DNA of 64,000 bases from Hippasteria phrygiana (lineage: Eukaryota; Echinodermata; Asteroidea; Valvatida; Goniasteridae), in the NCBI GenBank assembly GCA_037893225.1, contig JAZGUH010000695.1, positions 62,001 to 126,000 on the forward strand, given 5' to 3'. The position numbers and the translations under genes were made by a program. A model generated the notes under the pieces. The model made no database searches. It was not told the DNA's origin and saw nothing but the letters and a program-made list of their open reading frames with translations. Positions within the stretch are counted from its first letter, which is position 1. Every line of letters starts with the position of its first letter. Of this stretch, positions 25,287 to 36,175 are shown one piece after another.

Positions 25287-25748
25287 ATGAATGAGTAAAG
25301 CAAGTCATACCCCAGGGAATTTGACAGGCATGGAGCAATAAATAGAAGGTAATCTGCACACAGATGGTGGCCGGAAAGAAAATAAACATTGCGAGGTTTG
25401 AATTTTCTCCACAAGTGTTAACTCTAAGAAGCCGCCGATAATTGCAACATGTAGCGCCAGATCTAAGCTATCCATACATGTCAAAATTACTGAATTTGGT
25501 TGATATTTCATGCAATTATGAATGAGTAAAGCAAGTCATACCCCAGGGAATTTGACAGGCATGGAGCAATAAATAAAAGGTAATCTGCACACAGATGGTG
25601 GCCGGGAAGAAAATAAACATTGCGAGGTTTGAATTTTCTCCACAAGTTTTAACTCTAAGAAGCCGCCGATAATTGCAACATGTAGCGCCAGATCTAAGCT
25701 ATCCATACATGTCAAAATTACTGAATTTGGTTGATATTTCATGCAATT
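25287..25748 (+). repeat. Last two monomers of domain A
   Basis: Two 231-bp gtcatacccc units. The first combines ggtggcc with ccgga, an unusual pairing, since ggtgg is nearly always followed by ccggg. They precede the switch to domain B types. Confidence 0.8.
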
Positions 25749-27600
25749 ATGAATGAGTAAAGCAAGTCATACCTAGGGAATTTGACAGGCATGGAGCAAT
25801 AAATAGAAGGTAATATGCACACAGATGTTGGCCGGAAAGAAAATATACATTGCGAGGTTTGAATTTTCTCCACAAGTTTTAACTCTAAGAAGCCGCCGAT
25901 AATTGCAACATGTAGCGCCAGATCTAAGCTATCCATACATGTCAAAATTACTGAATTTGGTTGATATTTCATGCAATTATGAATGAGTAAAGCAAGTCCA
26001 TACCCTAGGGAATTTGACAGGCATGGAGCAATAAATAGAAGGTAATATGCACACAGATGTTGGCCGGAAAGAAAATAAACATTGCGAGGTTTGAATTTTC
26101 TCCACAAGTTTTAACTCTAAGAAGCCGCCGATAATTGCAACATGTAGCGCCAGATCTAAGCTATCCATACATGTCAAAATTACTGAATTTGGTTGATATT
26201 TCATGCAATTATGAATGAGTAAAGCAAGTCCATACCCTAGGGAATTTGACAGGCATGGAGCAATAAATAGAAGGTAATATGCACACAGATGTTGGCCGGA
26301 AAGAAAATAAACATTGCGAGGTTTGAATTTTCTCCACAAGTTTTAACTCTAAGAAGCCGCCGATAATTGCAACATGTAGCGCCAGATCTAAGCTATCCAT
26401 ACATGTCAAAATTACTGTATTTGGTGTATATTTCATGCAATTATGAATGAGTAAAGCAAGTCCATACCCCAGGGAATTTGACAGGCATGGAGCAATACAT
26501 AAAAGGTAATCTGCACACAGATGGTGGCCGGGAAGAAAATAAACATTGCGAGGTTTGAATTTTCTCCACAAGTTTTAACTCTAAGAAGCCGCCGATAATT
26601 GCAACATGTAGCGCCAGATCTAAGCTATCCATACATGTCAAAATTACTGAATTTGGTTGATATTTCATGCAATTATGAATGAGTAAAGCAAGTCATACCT
26701 AGGGAATTTGACAGGCATGGAGCAATAAATAGAAGGTAATATGCACACAGATGTTGGCCGGAAAGAAAATATACATTGCGAGGTTTGAATTTTCTCCACA
26801 AGTTTTAACTCTAAGAAGCCGCCGATAATTGCAACATGTAGCGCCAGATCTAAGCTATCCATACATGTCAAAATTACTGAATTTGGTTGATATTTCATGC
26901 AATTATGAATGAGTAAAGCAAGTCCATACCCTAGGGAATTTGACAGGCATGGAGCAATAAATAGAAGGTAATATGCACACAGATGTTGGCCGGAAAGAAA
27001 ATAAACATTGCGAGGTTTGAATTTTCTCCACAAGTTTTAACTCTAAGAAGCCGCCGATAATTGCAACATGTAGCGCCAGATCTAAGCTATCCATACATGT
27101 CAAAATTACTGAATTTGGTTGATATTTCATGCAATTATGAATGAGTAAAGCAAGTCCATACCCTAGGGAATTTGACAGGCATGGAGCAATAAATAGAAGG
27201 TAATATGCACACAGATGTTGGCCGGAAAGAAAATAAACATTGCGAGGTTTGAATTTTCTCCACAAGTTTTAACTCTAAGAAGCCGCCGATAATTGCAACA
27301 TGTAGCGCCAGATCTAAGCTATCCATACATGTCAAAATTACTGTATTTGGTGTATATTTCATGCAATTATGAATGAGTAAAGCAAGTCCATACCCCAGGG
27401 AATTTGACAGGCATGGAGCAATACATAAAAGGTAATCTGCACACAGATGGTGGCCGGGAAGAAAATAAACATTGCGAGGTTTGAATTTTCTCCACAAGTG
27501 TTAACTCTAAGAAGCCGCCGATAATTGCAACATGTAGCGCCAGATCTAAGCTATCCATACATGTGAAAATTACTGAATTTGGTTGATATTTCATGCAATT
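25749..27600 (+). repeat. Tandem duplication of a 4-monomer block, 926 bp x 2
   Basis: Copy 1 is 25749-26674 and copy 2 is 26675-27600, each with one 230-bp and three 232-bp units. Both contain atatacattg in the first unit and gtatttggtgtat at the end of the third. The fourth units differ at position 132 (tttaac against gttaac), and copy 2 has a private catgtgaaaatt near 27565. Confidence 0.88.
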
Positions 27601-27832
27601 ATGAATGAGTAAAGCAAGTCCATACCCCAGGGAATTTGACAGGCATGGAGCAATAAATAGAAGGTAATATGCACACAGATGTTGGCCGGAAAGAAAATAA
27701 ACATTGCGAGGTTTGAATTTTCTCCACAAGTTTTAACTCTAAGAAGCCGCCGATAATTGCAGCATGTAGCGCCAGATCTAAGCTATCCATACATGTCAAA
27801 ATTACTGTATTTGGTTTATATTTCATGCAATT
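27601..27832 (+). repeat. Single linker monomer with gcagcatg and gtatttggtttat
   Basis: This ccccaggg-tagaagg-tatg unit combines gcagcatg with gtatttggtttat. The same combination marks the X units of the terminal family (58437, 60987, 61915 and 63537), about 31 kb away, so it is a relative of those units at the start of the domain B HOR series. Confidence 0.78.
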
Positions 27833-30800
27833 ATGAATGAGTAAAGCAAGTCCATACCCCAGGGAATTTGACAGGCATGGAGCAATACATAAAAGGTAAT
27901 CTGCACACAGATGGTGGCCGGGAAGAAAATAAACATTGCGAGGTTTGAATTTTCTCCACAAGTGTTAACTCTAAGAAGCCGCCGATAATTGCAACATGTA
28001 GCGCCAGATCTAAGCTATCCATACATGTCAAAATTACTGAATTTGGTTGATATTTCATGCAATTATGAATGAGTAAAGCAAGTCCATACCCCAGGGAATT
28101 TGACATGCATGGAGCAATAAATAGACGGTAACATGTACACAGATGTTGGCCGGAAAGAAAATAAACATTGCGAGGTTTGAATTTTCTCCACAAGTTTTAA
28201 CTCTAAGAAGCCGCCGATAATTGCAACATGTAGCGCCAGATCTAAGCTATCCATACATGTCAAAATTACTGAATTTGGTTGATATTTCATGCAATTATAA
28301 ATGAGTAAAGCAAGTCATACCCTAGGGAATTTGACATGCATGGAGCAATAAATAGAAGGTAATATGCACACAGATGTTGGCCGGAAAGAAAATATACATT
28401 GCGAGGTTTGAATTTTCTCCACAAGTTTTAACTCTAAGAAGCCGCCGATAATTGCAACATGTAGCGCCAGATCTAAGCTATCCATACATGTCAAAATTAC
28501 TGAATTTGGTTGATATTTCATGCAATTATGAATGAGTAAAGCAAGTCCATACCCTAGGGAATTTGACAGGCATGGAGCAATAAATAGAAGGTAATATGCA
28601 CACAGATGTTGGCCGGAAAGAAAATAAACATTGCGAGGTTTGAATTTTCTCCACAAGTTTTAACTCTAAGAAGCCGCCGATAATTGCAACATGTAGCGCC
28701 AGATCTAAGCTATCCATACATGTCAAAATTACTGTATTTGGTGTATATTTCATGCAATTATGAATGAGTAAAGCAAGTCCATACCCCAGGGAATTTGACA
28801 GGCATGGAGCAATACATAAAAGGTAATCTGCACACAGATGGTGGCCGGGAAGAAAATAAACATTGCGAGGTTTGAATTTTCTCCACAAGTGTTAACTCTA
28901 AGAAGCCGCCGATAATTGCAACATGTAGCGCCAGATCTAAGCTATCCATACATGTCAAAATTACTGAATTTGGTTGATATTTCATGCAATTATGAATGAG
29001 TAAAGCAAGTCCATACCCCAGGGAATTTGACATGCATGGAGCAATAAATAGACGGTAACATGTACACAGATGTTGGCCGGAAAGAAAATAAACATTGCGA
29101 GGTTTGAATTTTCTCCACAAGTTTTAACTCTAAGAAGCCGCCGATAATTGCAACATGTAGCGCCAGATCTAAGCTATCCATACATGTCAAAATTACTGAA
29201 TTTGGTTGATATTTCATGCAATTATGAATGAGTAAAGCAAGTCATACCCTAGGGAATTTGACATGCATGGAGCAATAAATAGAAGGTAATATGCACACAG
29301 ATGTTGGCCGGAAAGAAAATATACATTGCGAGGTTTGAATTTTCTCCACAAGTTTTAACTCTAAGAAGCCGCCGATAATTGCAACATGTAGCGCCAGATC
29401 TAAGCTATCCATACATGTCAAAATTACTGAATTTGGTTGATATTTCATGCAATTATGAATGAGTAAAGCAAGTCCATACCCTAGGGAATTTGACAGGCAT
29501 GGAGCAATAAATAGAAGGTAATATGCACACAGATGTTGGCCGGAAAGAAAATAAACATTGCGAGGTTTGAATTTTCTCCACAAGTTTTAACTCTAAGAAG
29601 CCGCCGATAATTGCAACATGTAGCGCCAGATCTAAGCTATCCATACATGTCAAAATTACTGAATTTGGTTGATATTTCATGCAATTATGAATGAGTAAAG
29701 CAAGTCCATACCCTAGGGAATTTGACAGGCATGGAGCAATAAATAGAAGGTAATATGCACACAGATGTTGGCCGGAAAGAAAATAAACATTGCGAGGTTT
29801 GAATTTTCTCCACAAGTTTTAACTCTAAGAAGCCGCCGATAATTGCAACATGTAGCGCCAGATCTAAGCTATCCATACATGTCAAAATTACTGTATTTGG
29901 TGTATATTTCATGCAATTATGAATGAGTAAAGCAAGTCCATACCCCAGGGAATTTGACAGGCATGGAGCAATACATAAAAGGTAATCTGCACACAGATGG
30001 TGGCCGGGAAGAAAATAAACATTGCGAGGTTTGAATTTTCTCCACAAGTGTTAACTCTAAGAAGCCGCCGATAATTGCAACATGTAGCGCCAGATCTAAG
30101 CTATCCATACATGTCAAAATTACTGAATTTGGTTGATATTTCATGCAATTATGAATGAGTAAAGCAAGTCCATACCCCAGGGAATTTGACATGCATGGAG
30201 CAATAAATAGACGGTAACATGTACACAGATGTTGGCCGGAAAGAAAATAAACATTGCGAGGTTTGAATTTTCTCCACAAGTTTTAACTCTAAGAAGCCGC
30301 CGATAATTGCAACATGTAGCGCCAGATCTAAGCTATCCATACATGTCAAAATTACTGAATTTGGTTGATATTTCATGCAATTATGAATGAGTAAAGCAAG
30401 TCATACCCTAGGGAATTTGACATGCATGGAGCAATAAATAGAAGGTAATATGCACACAGATGTTGGCCGGAAAGAAAATATACATTGCGAGGTTTGAATT
30501 TTCTCCACAAGTTTTAACTCTAAGAAGCCGCCGATAATTGCAACATGTAGCGCCAGATCTAAGCTATCCATACATGTCAAAATTACTGAATTTGGTTGAT
30601 ATTTCATGCAATTATGAATGAGTAAAGCAAGTCCATACCCTAGGGAATTTGACAGGCATGGAGCAATAAATAGAAGGTAATATGCACACAGATGTTGGCC
30701 GGAAAGAAAATAAACATTGCGAGGTTTGAATTTTCTCCACAAGTTTTAACTCTAAGAAGCCGCCGATAATTGCAACATGTAGCGCCAGATCTAAGCTATC

Positions 30801-33627
30801 CATACATGTCAAAATTACTGAATTTGGTTGATATTTCATGCAATTATGAATGAGTAAAGCAAGTCCATACCCTAGGGAATTTGACAGGCATGGAGCAATA
30901 AATAGAAGGTAATATGCACACAGATGTTGGCCGGAAAGAAAATAAACATTGCGAGGTTTGAATTTTCTCCACAAGTTTTAACTCTAAGAAGCCGCCGATA
31001 ATTGCAACATGTAGCGCCAGATCTAAGCTATCCATACATGTCAAAATTACTGTATTTGGTGTATATTTCATGCAATTATGAATGAGTAAAGCAAGTCCAT
31101 ACCCCAGGGAATTTGACAGGCATGGAGCAATACATAAAAGGTAATCTGCACACAGATGGTGGCCGGGAAGAAAATAAACATTGCGAGGTTTGAATTTTCT
31201 CCACAAGTGTTAACTCTAAGAAGCCGCCGATAATTGCAACATGTAGCGCCAGATCTAAGCTATCCATACATGTCAAAATTACTGAATTTGGTTGATATTT
31301 CATGCAATTATGAATGAGTAAAGCAAGTCCATACCCCAGGGAATTTGACATGCATGGAGCAATAAATAGACGGTAACATGTACACAGATGTTGGCCGGAA
31401 AGAAAATAAACATTGCGAGGTTTGAATTTTCTCCACAAGTTTTAACTCTAAGAAGCCGCCGATAATTGCAACATGTAGCGCCAGATCTAAGCTATCCATA
31501 CATGTCAAAATTACTGAATTTGGTTGATATTTCATGCAATTATGAATGAGTAAAGCAAGTCATACCCTAGGGAATTTGACATGCATGGAGCAATAAATAG
31601 AAGGTAATATGCACACAGATGGTGGCCGGAAAGAAAATATACATTGCGAGGTTTGAATTTTCTCCACAAGTTTTAACTCTAAGAAGCCGCCGATAATTGC
31701 AACATGTAGCGCCAGATCTAAGCTATCCATACATGTCAAAATTACTGAATTTGGTTGATATTTCATGCAATTATGAATGAGTAAAGCAAGTCCATACCCT
31801 AGGGAATTTGACAGGCATGGAGCAATAAATAGAAGGTAATATGCACACAGATGTTGGCCGGAAAGAAAATAAACATTGCGAGGTTTGAATTTTCTCCACA
31901 AGTTTTAACTCTAAGAAGCCGCCGATAATTGCAACATGTAGCGCCAGATCTAAGCTATCCATACATGTCAAAATTACTGAATTTGGTTGATATTTCATGC
32001 AATTATGAATGAGTAAAGCAAGTCCATACCCTAGGGAATTTGACAGGCATGGAGCAATAAATAGAAGGTAATATGCACACAGATGTTGGCCGGAAAGAAA
32101 ATAAACATTGCGAGGTTTGAATTTTCTCCACAAGTTTTAACTCTAAGAAGCCGCCGATAATTGCAACATGTAGCGCCAGATCTAAGCTATCCATACATGT
32201 CAAAATTACTGAATTTGGTTGATATTTCATGCAATTATGAATGAGTAAAGCAAGTCCATACCCTAGGGAATTTGACAGGCATGGAGCAATAAATAGAAGG
32301 TAATATGCACACAGATGTTGGCCGGAAAGAAAATAAACATTGCGAGGTTTGAATTTTCTCCACAAGTTTTAACTCTAAGAAGCCGCCGATAATTGCAACA
32401 TGTAGCGCCAGATCTAAGCTATCCATACATGTCAAAATTACTGTATTTGGTGTATATTTCATGCAATTATGAATGAGTAAAGCAAGTCCATACCCCAGGG
32501 AATTTGACAGGCATGGAGCAATACATAAAAGGTAATCTGCACACAGATGGTGGCCGGGAAGAAAATAAACATTGCGAGGTTTGAATTTTCTCCACAAGTG
32601 TTAACTCTAAGAAGCCGCCGATAATTGCAACATGTAGCGCCAGATCTAAGCTATCCATACATGTCAAAATTACTGAATTTGGTTGATATTTCATGCAATT
32701 ATGAATGAGTAAAGCAAGTCCATACCCCAGGGAATTTGACATGCATGGAGCAATAAATAGACGGTAACATGTACACAGATGTTGGCCGGAAAGAAAATAA
32801 ACATTGCGAGGTTTGAATTTTCTCCACAAGTTTTAACTCTAAGAAGCCGCCGATAATTGCAACATGTAGCGCCAGATCTAAGCTATCCATACATGTCAAA
32901 ATTACTGAATTTGGTTGATATTTCATGCAATTATGAATGAGTAAAGCAAGTCATACCCTAGGGAATTTGACATGCATGGAGCAATAAATAGAAGGTAATA
33001 TGCACACAGATGTTGGCCGGAAAGAAAATATACATTGCGAGGTTTGAATTTTCTCCACAAGTTTTAACTCTAAGAAGCCGCCGATAATTGCAACATGTAG
33101 CGCCAGATCTAAGCTATCCATACATGTCAAAATTACTGAATTTGGTTGATATTTCATGCAATTATGAATGAGTAAAGCAAGTCCATACCCTAGGGAATTT
33201 GACAGGCATGGAGCAATAAATAGAAGGTAATATGCACACAGATGTTGGCCGGAAAGAAAATAAACATTGCGAGGTTTGAATTTTCTCCACAAGTTTTAAC
33301 TCTAAGAAGCCGCCGATAATTGCAACATGTAGCGCCAGATCTAAGCTATCCATACATGTCAAAATTACTGAATTTGGTTGATATTTCATGCAATTATGAA
33401 TGAGTAAAGCAAGTCCATACCCTAGGGAATTTGACAGGCATGGAGCAATAAATAGAAGGTAATATGCACACAGATGTTGGCCGGAAAGAAAATAAACATT
33501 GCGAGGTTTGAATTTTCTCCACAAGTTTTAACTCTAAGAAGCCGCCGATAATTGCAACATGTAGCGCCAGATCTAAGCTATCCATACATGTCAAAATTAC
33601 TGTATTTGGTGTATATTTCATGCAATT
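27833..33627 (+). repeat. Higher-order repeat series BCD(E)nA: 4, 5, 5, 6 and 5 monomers
   Basis: The monomer types are: B = ccccaggg-caatacat-tctg-ggtgg-ccggg-gttaac; C = ccccaggg-catgc-tagacgg-catgtac; D = gtcataccctaggg-catgc-tagaagg-atatacattg; E = gtccataccctaggg-caggc-tagaagg; A = E ending in gtatttggtgtat. Successive HOR copies are 27833-28759 (BCDA, 927 bp), 28760-29918 (BCDEA, 1159 bp), 29919-31077 (BCDEA, 1159 bp), 31078-32468 (BCDEEA, 1391 bp) and 32469-33627 (BCDEA, 1159 bp). The order of all other types is kept and only E varies in number. After 33627 the next unit is C, so a B has been lost at that point. Confidence 0.92.
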
Positions 33628-36175
33628 ATGAATGAGTAAAGCAAGTCCATACCCCAGGGAATTTGACATGCATGGAGCAATAAATAGACGGTAACATGTA
33701 CACAGATGTTGGCCGGAAAGAAAATAAACATTGCGAGGTTTGAATTTTCTCCACAAGTTTTAACTCTAAGAAGCCGCCGATAATTGCAACATGTAGCGCC
33801 AGATCTAAGCTATCCATACATGTCAAAATTACTGAATTTGGTTGATATTTCATGCAATTATGAATGAGTAAAGCAAGTCATACCCTACGGAATTTGACAT
33901 GCATGGAGCAATAAATAGAAGGTAATATGCACACAGATGTTGGCCGGAAAGAAAATATACATTGCGAGGTTTGAATTTTCTCCACAAGTTTTAACTCTAA
34001 GAAGCCGCCGATAATTGCAACATGTAGCGCCAGATTTAAGCTATCCATACATGTCAAAATTACTGAATTTGGTTGATATTTCATGCAATTATGAATGAGT
34101 AAAGCAAGTCCATACCCTAGGGAATTTGACAGGCATGGAGCAATAAATAGAAGGTAATATGCACACAGATGTTGGCCGGAAAGAAAATAAACATTGCGAG
34201 GTTTGAATTTTCTCCACAAGTTTTAACTCTAAGAAGCCGCCGATAATTGCAACATGTAGCGCCAGATCTAAGCTATCCATACATGTCAAAATTACTGAAT
34301 TTGGTTGATATTTCATGCAATTATGAATGAGTAAAGCAAGTCATACCCTAGGGAATTTGACATGCATGGAGCAATAAATAGAAGGTAATATGCACACAGA
34401 TGTTGGCCGGAAAGAAAATATACATTGCGAGGTTTGAATTTTCTCCACAAGTTTTAACTCTAAGAAGCCGCCGATAATTGCAACATGTAGCGCCAGATCT
34501 AAGCTATCCATACATGTCAAAATTACTGAATTTGGTTGATATTTCATGCAATTATGAATGAGTAAAGCAAGTCCATACCCTAGGGAATTTGACAGGCATG
34601 GAGCAATACATAAAAGGTAATCTGCACACAGATGGTGGCCGGGAAGAAAATAAACATTGCGAGGTTTGAATTTTCTCCACAAGTGTTAACTCTAAGAAGC
34701 CGCCGATAATTGCAACATGTAGCGCCAGATCTAAGCTATCCATACATGTCAAAATTACTGAATTTGGTTGATATTTCATGCAATTATGAATGAGTAAAGC
34801 AAGTCCATACCCCAGGGAATTTGACATGCATGGAGCAATAAATAGACGGTAACATGTACACAGATGTTGGCCGGAAAGAAAATAAACATTGCGAGGTTTG
34901 AATTTTCTCCACAAGTTTTAACTCTAAGAAGCCGCCGATAATTGCAACATGTAGCGCCAGATCTAAGCTATCCATACATGTCAAAATTACTGAATTTGGT
35001 TGATATTTCATGCAATTATGAATGAGTAAAGCAAGTGATACCCTAGGGAATTTGACATGCATGGAGCAATAAATAGAAGGTAATATGCACACAGATGTTG
35101 GCCGGAAAGAAAATAAACATTGCGAGGTTTGAATTTTCTCCACAAGTTTTAACTCTAAGAAGCCGCCGATAATTGCAACATGTAGCGCCAGATCTAAGCT
35201 ATCCATACATGTCAAAATTACTGTATTTGGTGTATATTTCATGCAATTATGAATGAGTAAAGCAAGTCCATACCCCAGGGAATTTGACATGCATGGAGCA
35301 ATAAATATACGGTAACATGTACACAGATGTTGGCCGGAAAGAAAATAAACATTGCGAGGTTTGAATTTTCTCCACAAGTTTTAACTCTAAGAAGCCGCCG
35401 ATAATTGCAACATGTAGCGCCAGATCTAAGCTATCCATACATGTCAAAATTACTGAATTTGGTTGATATTTCATGCAATTATGAATGAGTAAAGCAAGTC
35501 CATACCCTAGGGAATTTGACAGGCATGGAGCAATACATAAAAGGTAATCTGCACACAGATGGTGGCCGGGAAGAAAATAAACATTGCGAGGTTTGAATTT
35601 TCTCCACAAGTGTTAACTCTAAGAAGCCGCCGATAATTGCAACATGTAGCGCCAGATCTAAGCTATCCATACATGTCAAAATTACTGAATTTGGTTGATA
35701 TTTCATGCAATTATGAATGAGTAAAGCAAGTCCATACCCCAGGGAATTTGACATGCATGGAGCAATAAATAGACGGTAACATGTACACAGATGTTGGCCG
35801 GAAAGAAAATAAACATTGCGAGGTTTGAATTTTCTCCACAAGTTTTAACTCTAAGAAGCCGCCGATAATTGCAGCATGTAGCGCCAGATCTAAGCTATCC
35901 ATACATGTCATAATTACTGAATTTGGTTGATATTTCATGCAATTATGAATGAGTAAAGCAAGTCATACCCTAGGGAATTTGACATGCATGGAGCAATAAA
36001 TAGAAGGTAATATGCACACAGATGTTGGCCGGAAAGAAAATATACATTGCGAGGTTTGAATTTTCTCCACAAGTTTTAACTCTAAGAAGCCGCCGATAAT
36101 TGCAACATGTAGCGCCAGATCTAAGCTATCCATACATGTCAAAATTACTGAATTTGGTTGATATTTCATGCAATT
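33628..36175 (+). repeat. Rearranged HOR stretch, 11 monomers
   Basis: The same types appear in irregular order: C, D, E, D, B-like (ccctaggg with caatacat), C, D-like with gtgatacc, C-like with tatacgg, B-like, C with gcagcatg and tcataatt, and D. Private markers are ccctacgg (33881), gatttaag (34033) and catgtcataatt (35905). All three recur 9738 bp downstream. The D/B-like/C order at 34323 recurs at 35945, an offset of 1622 bp. Confidence 0.85.

Larger units (their letters stand above)
1..25748 (+). repeat. Array domain A: mostly 231/230-bp monomer types
   Basis: There are 111 complete units from 123 to 25748. Most carry gtcatacc (231 bp) or gtcatacctaggg (230 bp); the gtccatacc (232 bp) form is a minority. 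Common classes are ccccaggg-taaaagg-tctg-ggtgg-ccggg, ccctaggg-tataagg-tatg-gttgg-ccgga, and catgc-tagacgg-catg. Private or enriched markers of this domain are the C198 inverted-repeat variant, tgaatgttctcc (position 119) and tataagg. Markers typical of domain B (atatacattg, gtatttggtgtat) do not appear here. The variant caatacat, common in B, appears only twice in A, near 20023 and 24183. Confidence 0.88.

Noticed and set aside
34784..35377. 197-codon minus-strand frame (eight copies) as a gene family
   Set aside because: It is the same frame read through two units after a TGA-to-TCA change, begins at a TTG (so is not a normal eukaryotic start) and spreads only with the block duplications.
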